Assembly: GCA_020635115.1 (NCBI GenBank)
Contig: JACKAK010000014.1
Span: 1-53,394, forward strand
DNA from: Halobacteriovoraceae bacterium
Lineage (GTDB): Bacteria; Bdellovibrionota; Bacteriovoracia; Bacteriovoracales; Bacteriovoracaceae
Reading direction: 5' to 3'
Length of the DNA: 53,394 nt
The notes under the pieces were generated by a model, which was not told the origin of the DNA, searched no databases, and saw only the letters and a list, made by a program, of their open reading frames with translations. Positions 35,996 through 45,395 of the stretch are shown piece after piece (position 1 is the first letter of the stretch; each line of letters begins with the position of its first letter). Position numbers and translations under genes: made by a program.

Positions 35996-37140
35996 TATTT
36001 AGATGCCTCTTTTAAAAGATTTTTAGCGATTATCATAATCATGACTTCATTTGTACCAGCTCCTATTTCATTGAGTTTATTATCTCTCATGAGTCTCTCA
36101 ACAGGAAATTCACGACTATAACCATATCCACCATGGAGTTGAATTGCGTCAAGTGCAATTTTGGTGGCCATCTTGGGCAGGGCCAGTTTTACCTTTGCAG
36201 CAGAGACAGGCCCTAATGTTCCTTTCAAATCATATTCTTTTGTAGAAGTATAGAGAAACGACCTCATCATATCAGTTTCAGTAGACATTTCAGCAATCAT
36301 TTTTTGAATAAGTTGATAATTTCCAATTGATTTACCAAATTGTTTTCGTTCATTTGCATATTTAAGGCAATGGTCTACACATGCTTGTGCTATACCAAGT
36401 GATATTCCTGAAATAGTGAATCGTTCTATCTCAAGGTTTCTCATCATATGATAGGTCGAATGCCCTTCTTCTCCAACTCTATTTGCCATTGGAACAGAAG
36501 TGTTATCAAAAATAAGCTCACCTGTTGGAGAAGCTCGCATTCCCATTTTATGAATTGGTTTTCCAGCAGAAAAATGTCCTTTACTTTTTTCAAGAATAAA
36601 GGTTGTTAAATCTTTTTTTGCTTGTCCTGTTCTTGTATAGACATATGCAATATCGGCGAACTGTGCGTTAGTGATCCACATTTTGGAACCGTTAATTTTG
36701 TATTGATTCCCATCTATTTTTGCTTTGGTTTGAATTCCTAATGCATCTGAACCAAACTCAGGTTCACTCATTCCCATACAACCAATATGTTCTCCAGAAA
36801 TAAGCTTTGGGAGATAGAGTTCTTTTTGTTCGGAGGAAGCATTGTGTTGAATATTGTTTATGCAAAGCATACTATGTGCAAGATAACTTAAGGTTGTGGC
36901 CGGACAAACCTTGCCAAACTCTTCCATAGCAATACTTGCAGCTGTTGCTCCTAAACCAGCACCACCATATTCAGGATCTGCAGTTATCCCATGTACGCCT
37001 ATTTCTCCCATTTTTTTAAAAGCATTGAGATTGAAACTCTCTTCATTGTCATGTTTTTCAGCAAACGGAGCTAATTCATTTTTGGCAAATTCAGCACAAA
37101 CATTTTTTAGCTCTTTCTCTTCAGGAGAAAAAAACCACAT
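35995..37140 (-). CDS. Acyl-CoA dehydrogenase, isovaleryl-CoA type
   Basis: 381 residues. Family motifs include GCMGMSEPEFGSDALG, YKINGSKMWITNAQF and NERKQFGKSIGNYQ. Unlike its neighbour it has GAGTNEV where most members have EGT, so the C-terminal Glu base is missing. It instead carries a Glu in RNLEIERFTISG, the position used by isovaleryl-CoA dehydrogenase, and SYLAHSMLCINNI is also like that enzyme. A role in leucine or other branched-chain catabolism is therefore likely. It is the first gene of the minus-strand unit with the second dehydrogenase and pgi. Confidence 0.92.
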   Translation of the reverse strand: MWFFSPEEKELKNVCAEFAKNELAPFAEKHDNEESFNLNAFKKMGEIGVHGITADPEYGGAGLGATAASIAMEEFGKVCPATTLSYLAHSMLCINNIQHNASSEQKELYLPKLISGEHIGCMGMSEPEFGSDALGIQTKAKIDGNQYKINGSKMWITNAQFADIAYVYTRTGQAKKDLTTFILEKSKGHFSAGKPIHKMGMRASPTGELIFDNTSVPMANRVGEEGHSTYHMMRNLEIERFTISGISLGIAQACVDHCLKYANERKQFGKSIGNYQLIQKMIAEMSTETDMMRSFLYTSTKEYDLKGTLGPVSAAKVKLALPKMATKIALDAIQLHGGYGYSREFPVERLMRDNKLNEIGAGTNEVMIMIIAKNLLKEASK

Positions 37141-37306
37141 AGATACCTCATCATTTTTTTACTAATGGTCTTTAAAAAAGATCTAAACTTTCTTATACCA
37201 ATTGGCCTATCTTCTGACATTCGCAAGGCGTTATTTTATTGAAAATTGTAGATAGATGGTGATGCTGTTGCTAAACTAACTAGGAGCTTTTGAATGGAGT
37301 CGATTT

Positions 37307-39022
37307 TTGAGTTTAACTACACCTGAAAATTTTGAAGATTTAACGGTTGTTAGCGTAGAAGGAATATTTCTTTATTGGAAAACTTCTTCTTCATTATGGA
37401 AAACTAAGTTAGAAACCCTTCATAAAGATAAGTATGTCATTATTCCACTTAATTGGGGCTTCCATTGTGATCGTACACAAATACCTGAATTTGGCGAAAC
37501 TAGGCCAGAAACAGATCTTTTAAAATTGTTTAATATCATCGTAGAATTGGGAAAAATTCCCATTTTGCTTCTTCCAATTGGGCCTTGCCCTCTTCAAGTT
37601 AATGGTGGAGTTCCTTCAAGCTTAGCAAATCATCTACTTCATGACGATCTTGGTATGAACGTTTTTTGCATTGATAATCAAGATAGATTGATTAAGTTGT
37701 ATAGTTTTTTTGAGAGTAAAGTTTATATTGGTTATAAAGAGTTTCTCGGATCTCTTGCAAAATATTTGAAAAAACACAAATTAAATCTCTCAATTTGGGG
37801 GCTTAATAGTGGGTATTTTAATGAAGAAGGAGTTTTTTGCTCCTTTTTTAAAGATACCTCAAATATATACCAGACTTCGTTTTCTAGGTTTCTTACTCAA
37901 CAACAAGTTAATAATGCAAGTGAATTAACAAAAGAAGGAAAAGAAAAATTAGAAGAAGACTTTTATCATATGATGTTTGAACTTTATTCATCTTCGATTG
38001 AAGAGATTCTTAGCGAATATTGGGAGGGAGTACTAAATATTTCATTTATGGGAACAGGCCCACATTCAACAATAACAAGAATGGAATATAATGATTCGTC
38101 GCATAGATATTCTAAGGAAATATTTTATTCAATATCAACAGGAGTAAAGGTTTGTTCAGCAACTCTTTCACATAGAGTTTTTAATAGTATTTTAAATAAA
38201 CAGATCGAAGATCTCTCTAAAAAAGAAATGATTGGGGAGATTGAAAGTTTGGCCTCCTATGAAGAGGATGATTTAACTGCTCTTAGAACTTTACATTTCT
38301 TCTACATGTACTCAGATAATTTAGGAAATTTTGATCAGTCATGGATTGATTCAGGCCTGATTGAGTATTTTGAAAAAGAGTTTAAATGTTGCCATAGAAA
38401 TATGAATATTGATCTCTTTAACCCTGAGATCGTTGTGGATAGACCTGGTACGTATCATTTCTTTCTAGGAAAAGATGTAAGGCAAAAGAATTTTTATAAA
38501 ATTATGAGAGGCCCGATGAATGGGGGTAAAATCATTATAGATACTCAAAATTTGAGTAAAGATATTCGGAAAAATATTGAAATATTCATTTTAGAAAATG
38601 AACTCAATGTAACTAAAGTCAGATTATTTTGCGATATTGAGTATATTGAGTTCGGTGATGGACGTTTGATACTATTTGATAGTAGTGAAATTCCTAAGGA
38701 TAAACTATCAACTTTTTGGGAAAAACTTATTTCAACATTTGATATTCTTCATTTACAATTTGATAAAGAAAACCAGGTTGATAAAGTTTGGCAATATCGG
38801 GGAACAGGTCCAAGTGAATTAAGTTATCAAGAGATTCGTAGGGTAACTTTATATAATGATACCAGTTACAAAAAGAAAGTTAGAATTCCCATGATGAGAG
38901 GATTTGCTCTCATGAAACTTGTTGATGAACAAAATGTAAAAGTAACCTCTCAAGAGGATCATATCGATTTAAATTTTTTACCAAAAAGTATTATATCTCT
39001 AGATTTTGGAGTATTTTTATAG
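37307..39022 (+). CDS. GH35-like TIM-barrel protein, probably divergent
   Basis: 571 residues, starting at TTG: GGAG at 37296-37299 is 7 bases ahead, while the nearby ATG at 37294 is in another, closed frame. There is no signal peptide. The N-terminal 200 residues follow the pattern of glycoside hydrolase family 35/42 barrels: VIIPLNWGFHCD, then a stretch like ETDLLKLFNIIVELGKIPIL, followed by LPIGPCPLQVNGGVPSSLA, comparable to the RPGPYICAEW..GGLP region. The usual catalytic Glu of that region is not evident (PCPLQVNGG). The C-terminal half has beta-rich segments. It could be a divergent cytoplasmic glycosidase or an inactive relative. The next gene follows within 8 bases. Confidence 0.6.
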   Translation: MSLTTPENFEDLTVVSVEGIFLYWKTSSSLWKTKLETLHKDKYVIIPLNWGFHCDRTQIPEFGETRPETDLLKLFNIIVELGKIPILLLPIGPCPLQVNGGVPSSLANHLLHDDLGMNVFCIDNQDRLIKLYSFFESKVYIGYKEFLGSLAKYLKKHKLNLSIWGLNSGYFNEEGVFCSFFKDTSNIYQTSFSRFLTQQQVNNASELTKEGKEKLEEDFYHMMFELYSSSIEEILSEYWEGVLNISFMGTGPHSTITRMEYNDSSHRYSKEIFYSISTGVKVCSATLSHRVFNSILNKQIEDLSKKEMIGEIESLASYEEDDLTALRTLHFFYMYSDNLGNFDQSWIDSGLIEYFEKEFKCCHRNMNIDLFNPEIVVDRPGTYHFFLGKDVRQKNFYKIMRGPMNGGKIIIDTQNLSKDIRKNIEIFILENELNVTKVRLFCDIEYIEFGDGRLILFDSSEIPKDKLSTFWEKLISTFDILHLQFDKENQVDKVWQYRGTGPSELSYQEIRRVTLYNDTSYKKKVRIPMMRGFALMKLVDEQNVKVTSQEDHIDLNFLPKSIISLDFGVFL

Positions 39023-39029
39023 GTGTGTT

Positions 39030-39434
39030 ATGGCCGAACTCAATAAACTTATATGCATCTATGATTTTAGACCTCTAAACAATTTAGGGAATTATTACCT
39101 TTACTATATATTTGGGCACAATGGGCCAGTTGAGGAAGACTTGCTGCTCGAAGAATTTAAATATGTATCTGATTTAGATGTCGATTCTTACAAAAAATTT
39201 CGTATTGTTGGGCCTTTTCCTGATGTAGAAGTTCTTAAAAATTTTTGCCTTAAAATATGCAAATCCATTAATAAAACCTCAATCTCACTTGTCATGGTTG
39301 AAGAATATAATAGTTTTATCGAAGAACATCATTCTCTTGAAGGTATCGTGAATAACTTTTTCCTCATTGGTACTAGTTTTAGGGTTGAAGGAACTGAGAA
39401 AAGGGGTGGTATTTTTAATAAACTTTTTACTTAA
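39030..39434 (+). CDS. Small protein of unknown function
   Basis: 134 residues from the ATG at 39030, just after the stop of the GH35-like gene with AGGTG upstream; the earlier in-frame ATG at 39006 overlaps that gene. Soluble, mixed alpha/beta, no signal peptide. No family recognised. Its position suggests it serves with the GH35-like protein. Confidence 0.68.
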   Translation: MAELNKLICIYDFRPLNNLGNYYLYYIFGHNGPVEEDLLLEEFKYVSDLDVDSYKKFRIVGPFPDVEVLKNFCLKICKSINKTSISLVMVEEYNSFIEEHHSLEGIVNNFFLIGTSFRVEGTEKRGGIFNKLFT

Positions 39435-39543
39435 ACATTAATATTCCTGTCTTTTTATTTATACTAGGGACATTATTTGAATAAAAATATTTCCTTTTTT
39501 CAATGTACTAGAAAACTTCAGAATTTCTTGCTAGTAAGATTCG

Positions 39544-40296
39544 ATGAAATTATTTTTTTTTCATCTTTATTTAATCTTTTGCATTTCAGAACTGTATTCA
39601 GCAGTATATGAACACAAATGCGAAGCTTTATTAGGCAAAAGCTCTGCTCTTAAAGAAATATTGAAGTCTGTAGAGGATTCACAGCAGATAAAACGACATC
39701 CTCTAGGCCTAGTTTATATGAATTTTGATTATAAAGGTCTGAAATTTAGAATTCATTTTTATCCAGAGGTTGATACTGATTTTAAACAGAAACATGAAGA
39801 ATTTCCGGCCCATGCACATGACTGGTACTTAAATTCGTTTATCCTAAAAGGTAAACTGGCCAATCATATCTATGAATTCATTGTTGATTCAAATGGGATT
39901 TATTCAAAATATATTACGAAACGAAAATTAATAGATGGAAAAGATACATCCTTAATGGTGAAGTCAGAACTCAAAGGATATGTTGTAAAAACTTATGAAG
40001 AATTAATTCACGCTGGTCAGTCTTATCAAATGTCCTCACAAATTAATCATGATGTATCAAATCTCAAATTTAATACCATTACAATCGTTCATGGCCCCAG
40101 GGATAGAATTGAAAATGAAGCCGCCACTTCGATTGGGAGAAGTGATAGATATGAAACGTCAACCCCAGTCTTTAACCGAGACAGAACTGACTCAAAACTG
40201 ACCCGCGAATTTCAAAAGCAAATGCGTTCTCTGACTAGTAAAGAAATTGAGTTAAAGCTTGAGCATTGGATCAATAGTTTGCTGATAGATTTGTAA
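39544..40296 (+). CDS. Exported cupin-like protein
   Basis: 250 residues with a signal peptide of about 20 residues (FFFHLYLIFCISELYSA). The segment FPAHAHDWYLNSFILKGKLANHIYEF has the first cupin motif (two His, then strand-Gly-strand), and AGQSYQMSSQINHDV followed by TITIVHGPRD has the second, with a further His. That set (His-x-His and a later His) is usual for a metal site in small cupins of the cysteine-dioxygenase-like group, which are normally cytoplasmic. Export is unusual. The last 80 residues are charged and unlike the domain. Enzyme activity is not known. Confidence 0.7.
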   Translation: MKLFFFHLYLIFCISELYSAVYEHKCEALLGKSSALKEILKSVEDSQQIKRHPLGLVYMNFDYKGLKFRIHFYPEVDTDFKQKHEEFPAHAHDWYLNSFILKGKLANHIYEFIVDSNGIYSKYITKRKLIDGKDTSLMVKSELKGYVVKTYEELIHAGQSYQMSSQINHDVSNLKFNTITIVHGPRDRIENEAATSIGRSDRYETSTPVFNRDRTDSKLTREFQKQMRSLTSKEIELKLEHWINSLLIDL

Positions 40297-40413
40297 AAAA
40301 TGTACAACGTACTGAAATAATTGAATATCAAAGAGAACTATAAAAAGTTCATCAAGTGATATTTTAGGGTGTAATTTGTTTACATTTATAAGGATATTTA
40401 ATACACACATCAA

Positions 40414-42006
40414 ATGAAACTATATCTATTTTACTTTTTTTTAATTTTCTATTCTGGCCTGGTCTTTTCTCAGGATAAACAAGGTCGAGTTGTTAAGCTT
40501 GTCAATCATAAAAAATGCCAAAATCTCTTTGCTCGCCCGGATAAATCAGAGATTATCGAGTTAGATAGTTATCAGAGGAAAAAAACTGAACAAAAAGCTA
40601 TTTCGGTCTTTGACAAAAATGGTTTCAATCAGTCAATTGTGCGCTTTATTGATAAACACACAGATGGTAATGAATTATTAACTCAATTAGGAATTTTTAC
40701 TAAAAAAATGTCCTCAATTGATTATAAAAATGCAAAGTATCTTCTGGCCTCTTTACCTCGTCATCAAGTTTGGTGGAATAAAGAAAAATCATTATCTTTA
40801 ATTTTACAAATAAAAGATAAATTCAAAATATTAAATGAAAGAAAATATTTTGGTTTGAGTGAAAGCGAAATTAAAAATAATAGGGTAAAACTTTACTATG
40901 AAATTATTGTTTTAGATCAAGTTATTCAAAAATTAGATGAAAATTTATCAGTTGAAGAATTTTTAGAAATGGCCCTATTAATTAAGTCGATTACATATAA
41001 TAAAAACAATGCAAGTATTACTGAAAATAAGGTTCAAGCTTTAAATTATTATTTTCTAAATAGGCTCTCTCAAAAAGTTTATTTTCCAGGTACTCTATTG
41101 AAAAGGAGACTTTTACAGTCTTTGATATCTCAAGAACAATTATCTCAAAATATTTTTGCAGATTTTTTTGAAGAAAAACAATCAATCACGTTTCAAGATT
41201 TTAAAATAATCTTATTAGAAATTATGGGACAAGAAACGATTGAAGTCCTGAATTCAGAAATCAGTCTGAAAAAATTCCAAACATTTAAATTTTTCGATGA
41301 TAAAGATTTGAACTTTAATCAAATCTTGATGTCTTTACATAAAGCATATGAACTTTTGACTATCAAAGAGAATGAAAATTTGGATTTTTTCGAATCTTAT
41401 ACTCTTGTAGCGAGCATTATTAATTTCCAGGACATCTCTCCTGATGAAAAAATTAAACTATTAGAGTATTTCTTTTTATTGCATGCACAGAAAATTGGTT
41501 TAAATTTATTTAAATCTCAGGAAACGACATCATTATATTTGCAATGGGTTAATAGCTATATTAGCATACCAAGATTTAGAATATCTTTGATGCATCATTT
41601 TTTCTCCCATGTAGATGAAATATCCGATATAGATCTTATGTTTGCACTTATAAACTTGAGAGATCAAAATCACTATTGGGGTGATAGAGGCCCAGATGGT
41701 GACAATATTATTATTGAATCTATAAATAATAATTTGGGATCTCATTTTGAATTGTTAACAGATCCATATTGGCTTTCACCTTTAGAAAGGACGGCCCTTT
41801 TTGAGTGGTTACAAAAACCATTCATTTTAACAGGTAAAATGAATGTTGAACTGGCCTCAAATAGAATTGAAGAGATTTTAAACAATGTTAACAACTATGT
41901 TAAAGATCAATCTGGACTTTCTCAAAATTTGAATAAACAAATGATTGAATATTTTAAAAAACTTCTGAGAGTTTCTATTTCAAAGGCCAGAAGAGTAAAT
42001 CGCTAA
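40414..42006 (+). CDS. Exported protein of unknown function
   Basis: 530 residues. Signal peptide of about 19 residues (MKLYLFYFFLIFYSGLVFS). The mature protein starts with a basic segment containing one Cys (NHKKCQNLFARPD), like the first mature residues of the preceding cupin-like protein (YEHKCEALLGK), then becomes almost entirely helical with many Leu, Phe and Lys residues. No catalytic motif is seen. Its stop overlaps the convergent radD stop by four bases. It is about 120 bases after the cupin gene and may be co-transcribed. Confidence 0.78.
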   Translation: MKLYLFYFFLIFYSGLVFSQDKQGRVVKLVNHKKCQNLFARPDKSEIIELDSYQRKKTEQKAISVFDKNGFNQSIVRFIDKHTDGNELLTQLGIFTKKMSSIDYKNAKYLLASLPRHQVWWNKEKSLSLILQIKDKFKILNERKYFGLSESEIKNNRVKLYYEIIVLDQVIQKLDENLSVEEFLEMALLIKSITYNKNNASITENKVQALNYYFLNRLSQKVYFPGTLLKRRLLQSLISQEQLSQNIFADFFEEKQSITFQDFKIILLEIMGQETIEVLNSEISLKKFQTFKFFDDKDLNFNQILMSLHKAYELLTIKENENLDFFESYTLVASIINFQDISPDEKIKLLEYFFLLHAQKIGLNLFKSQETTSLYLQWVNSYISIPRFRISLMHHFFSHVDEISDIDLMFALINLRDQNHYWGDRGPDGDNIIIESINNNLGSHFELLTDPYWLSPLERTALFEWLQKPFILTGKMNVELASNRIEEILNNVNNYVKDQSGLSQNLNKQMIEYFKKLLRVSISKARRVNR

Positions 42007-43766
42007 TAGGAGAGATCATATCTGGAAGAGAGTTCTTCTGAAAATATTTTTTCAGTTATTTTCCAGTATTTTTTATTATGTTTTCTCGCAATGACATAAG
42101 CAGGCATTCTTAATATTTTTTGATATTTTACAACTTCTTTGGGAGTATTTAACAACTCCGAGTATTCTGGCCTACGTAGGTGGGATCTCAAAAAATTTAT
42201 TTTAAACTTTTTAAGTCCTATTTGACTGCTGAAATAATGCCTTTCACTAAGGTATTTAGAATCAAAATCAAAGTATTTTACTTCTAAATAATTGTTGCCA
42301 TTTTTATCTAGGCCTTCTTTAATTTCTATTGAATCAGGTTTTAAGATATGAGCATTCTTTGATAGTTTTGCTTGTTTTAATTTTGAGTCAGCATCGATTA
42401 AAATGGCCCGACAGTGTTTACATTCTCTAGCAGTGATATCATTTTCAAAAGTACATTGTGGACAAATTTTAAAACGAAACAAATGTCCACAGGGAACATA
42501 CAACAAGGTTTTAGGATCTAAAATTGCCCCTTTACATTTTCTACCGAAATGTTCAATAACTTCACCATCATCAGTCGTTAGTCCCCAAAATGAATTCATA
42601 AATTGACATTTTGGGCATTCAATACATACTGCAACAGATTCTTTACTCGGTTTCTTTTCATTTATTTCAGGCCCATATATATCTAAATCCATTCCCGTAT
42701 AATCTAAAATAAAGCAATCGGCCTTACCCTCACTGAGTCTAAGACCCCGGCCAATAATTTGTTGATAGAGACTGACTGACTCTGTTGGACGCATAATAGC
42801 TATCACGTCTACATGGGGGGCATCGAAACCCGTTGTTAAAACCGAGACGTTCACCAGATACTTAAATTTTCTCTTTTTAAAATCTTTTATAATTTCATCA
42901 CGTTCAGAATTATCAGTTTCTCCAATGACTAATCTTGCTTGCCCTTGGGGGAGATAACCAAGAATTTCAGTTGCATGTTTAATTGTAGAGCTAAAAATCA
43001 TGACCCCTTTTCTGTCATAGGCCTCAGTTATATCTATTATATTTTTAATAATCAGTGGTGTAAGTCTACGCTGCTGGTTTAAGAGATCGTTTAATTCAGA
43101 TTCTCGATACATCTTGTTGTTGACTGTGAGTTCAGAAAAATCATATGAAGTCACAGGAATATCAACCTTGACAGGAGGAGTTAAAAACTTATTTCTAACC
43201 ATATATTCTAAAGGTAATTCATAAATACATTTTTTAAAAAAACGTTCCTCATCTGATTGATAACCTCCATGAGCGTTTATATTGTAAATATGTCCCATCC
43301 CTAACCTATAGGGAGTTGCAGTTAAACCTAGAATGCAGAAATTTGGATTTTTCGCGTAAAGTTTTTCAATGGCCTTTAAATATTGTGACTCTTTCTCATC
43401 TCCAACTCGATGACACTCATCTATAATAAGGATACTAAAGTTATTAAAAAAAGTATCCTCTGCTCTGGCAACCGATTGTATACTTCCAAAAATAACTTTT
43501 TGTGAAAAATCTTTCTTGTTCAAAGAAGCGCAATACAGCCCAGCTTCAAGATTATAACTTATATATTTGGCATGATTTTGTTCAACCAACTCTTTAACAT
43601 GGGCCAGAACCAAAACTCTACCTTTGGCAATCTTTGCCAGTTCTGCAATTACTAAACTTTTTCCTGCTCCTGTTGGAAGAACAATTACTGCAGGACATTT
43701 ATTTTGTTTAAAATGTTCAATAGATTTTTTGACTGCTTCTTTCTGATAAGGTCTTAAGGTATACAT
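42003..43766 (-). CDS. radD: DEAD/DEAH-type helicase-like ATPase RadD
   Basis: 587 residues, almost exactly the length of E. coli RadD (YejH), and collinear with it as I remember it. Walker A is PTGAGKS at 31-37 and Walker B is DECH at 116-119; motif III is GLTATPYR, and motif VI is QQIIGRGLR. After the helicase core come two Cys clusters (CIECPKCQF, then CPQCTFEND with ECKHC), the zinc-finger region of RadD. The C-terminal domain aligns through to the end (AYVIARKHNKKYWKITEKIF). In E. coli RadD acts in double-strand break repair and on RecA-mediated strand exchange. It stands alone, divergent from rlmN. Confidence 0.93.
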   Translation of the reverse strand: MYTLRPYQKEAVKKSIEHFKQNKCPAVIVLPTGAGKSLVIAELAKIAKGRVLVLAHVKELVEQNHAKYISYNLEAGLYCASLNKKDFSQKVIFGSIQSVARAEDTFFNNFSILIIDECHRVGDEKESQYLKAIEKLYAKNPNFCILGLTATPYRLGMGHIYNINAHGGYQSDEERFFKKCIYELPLEYMVRNKFLTPPVKVDIPVTSYDFSELTVNNKMYRESELNDLLNQQRRLTPLIIKNIIDITEAYDRKGVMIFSSTIKHATEILGYLPQGQARLVIGETDNSERDEIIKDFKKRKFKYLVNVSVLTTGFDAPHVDVIAIMRPTESVSLYQQIIGRGLRLSEGKADCFILDYTGMDLDIYGPEINEKKPSKESVAVCIECPKCQFMNSFWGLTTDDGEVIEHFGRKCKGAILDPKTLLYVPCGHLFRFKICPQCTFENDITARECKHCRAILIDADSKLKQAKLSKNAHILKPDSIEIKEGLDKNGNNYLEVKYFDFDSKYLSERHYFSSQIGLKKFKINFLRSHLRRPEYSELLNTPKEVVKYQKILRMPAYVIARKHNKKYWKITEKIFSEELSSRYDLSY

Positions 43767-43898
43767 TCAATGATTGTATTCAGAGAGTTGGAGTTTGTCA
43801 TTAGTCAAGTAAAGAGAATATGTTTAAAACGAATAAGTCCTCAGTAGAATTCACACACCTCATTGTCACCAAGCTTAAAATTTTGTAGAAACACTCTT

Positions 43899-44963
43899 AT
43901 GGAAAAAATATCTTTCTATTCATTAAATCTTGATGACTTACGTGAGCTGTTTGTTCAAAATGGTTTTAAAGCATTTTCAGCAAACCAACTCTTTGGTTGG
44001 GTTTATAAAAGAAGAGTATACAATCCAGAGCTTTGGACAAATATTTCAAAAACTCTAAAAGAATTCATTTCTGAAAAAATGGACTTATCTCTACCCAAAA
44101 TTGTTTGGCAAGGAGAAAGCAAAGATGGAACGAGAAAGTTTTTGGTAGGAATGAAAGATGGACAGAGTGTAGAAGCTGTTGCAATTCCTGCAAAGGATAG
44201 ACTCACTCTTTGTCTTTCTTCTCAAGTTGGTTGTGCAATTGGTTGTACATTTTGTCATACAGGCACCATGGGATTAAAAAGACATCTCTCTACTGATGAA
44301 ATCGTAGGCCAACTTCTGGCGACAGAAAAATGGATGAGAGATAATATCGATACAAAAATACAATACACAAATATGGTCTATATGGGGCAAGGTGAGCCTT
44401 TGCATAATTATGAGAATGTAAAAAGCGCTACTGAAATATTTCTCAATGATTTGGGACTAGGTTTTGGACAAAGACGTATTACTTTATCTACTTCTGGCCT
44501 TGTTCCTCAAATTATTAAATTAGCAAACTTCCCTCCGGTAAATCTGGCCATATCTCTTCATGCTGCTCATGATGATGTGAGAACAGAGCTCATGCCCATA
44601 AATAAGGTGTACGATCTCAAAAGACTTTTTGAAGCTTTGAAATCAATACCGTTGAAGGCCTATAGAAGAATTACATACGAATATATATTGATCAGAGATT
44701 TGAATGATCAAATGAAAGACATTCAAGGACTACTTTCCTTGCTTGATAAAAGAAAATCAAAAATCAACCTCATTCCTTTTAATGAATACCCTGAATCTCA
44801 CTTCAAAAAACCAAGTGATAAGCAAATTATGTGGTTTCAAAAACAACTTTTAGATAATGATATCGTCTGCACTATTAGGACTACAAAAGGAGCAGACATA
44901 CTTGCTGCGTGCGGTCAATTGAAGTCTGAACAGGAAAAAGGAAAATTAAACCTTTGGGAATGA
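43899..44963 (+). CDS. rlmN: 23S rRNA/tRNA adenine-C2 methyltransferase RlmN
   Basis: 354 residues from the ATG at 43899; a TTG at 43863 would add 12 residues unlike the family. The radical-SAM cluster CAIGCTFC has Cys at 112, 116 and 119. MGQGEPLHNYENV and the C-terminal TIRTTKGADILAACGQL, with the methyl-carrying Cys, are diagnostic of RlmN rather than Cfr. It methylates A2503 of 23S rRNA and A37 of some tRNAs. The weak ribosome binding site makes the exact start less certain. Divergent from radD. Confidence 0.95.
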   Translation: MEKISFYSLNLDDLRELFVQNGFKAFSANQLFGWVYKRRVYNPELWTNISKTLKEFISEKMDLSLPKIVWQGESKDGTRKFLVGMKDGQSVEAVAIPAKDRLTLCLSSQVGCAIGCTFCHTGTMGLKRHLSTDEIVGQLLATEKWMRDNIDTKIQYTNMVYMGQGEPLHNYENVKSATEIFLNDLGLGFGQRRITLSTSGLVPQIIKLANFPPVNLAISLHAAHDDVRTELMPINKVYDLKRLFEALKSIPLKAYRRITYEYILIRDLNDQMKDIQGLLSLLDKRKSKINLIPFNEYPESHFKKPSDKQIMWFQKQLLDNDIVCTIRTTKGADILAACGQLKSEQEKGKLNLWE

Positions 44964-44976
44964 GTTGTGTAGTTTC

Positions 44977-45300
44977 TTATGGAGTAGGATCGGCATCATC
45001 GAACTCCATTGTTTCAACATGCATTTTTTGAAGACCTTCTTCTTCTTGTGATGATGGATTTCTTTGCGGAGATTCTTTTTGCGATGCCAAGGATCTTTTA
45101 TCTTGCTCATTACCAATTCTATAGAGTGTCTTTTCCTCTTCCATTTTTTCCTCGATAGGATTTGCAGCTTGAGAAGTTTTCTCTATACTTGAGTGGTCTA
45201 CTTTGGGCAATGTATAATCAAATTTTCCTGCATATAAAAATCCTGTTTTAAATGTCAAAGTGATGGTGAGGATTAGTCCAAATTGTGTTAGAATTCTCAT
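44977..45300 (-). CDS. Small exported acidic protein
   Basis: 107 residues from the ATG at 45300, which has GGAGA 6 bases upstream and gives a proper signal peptide (RILTQFGLILTITLTFKTGFLYA). The open frame extends further upstream to 45408, but that part overlaps the divergent sppA start. The mature 80 residues are hydrophilic, rich in Glu, Ser and Gln, and probably disordered. Function unknown. Confidence 0.7.
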   Translation of the reverse strand: MRILTQFGLILTITLTFKTGFLYAGKFDYTLPKVDHSSIEKTSQAANPIEEKMEEEKTLYRIGNEQDKRSLASQKESPQRNPSSQEEEGLQKMHVETMEFDDADPTP

Positions 45301-45395
45301 GTTGGTCTCCAAGTTTTCTTCCATTTGCCTATCGGTGAAATAAAGGAAAAAATGAGAGATATAAATTCTGTTAGACTTACGAAAGGAGTTCTTGA

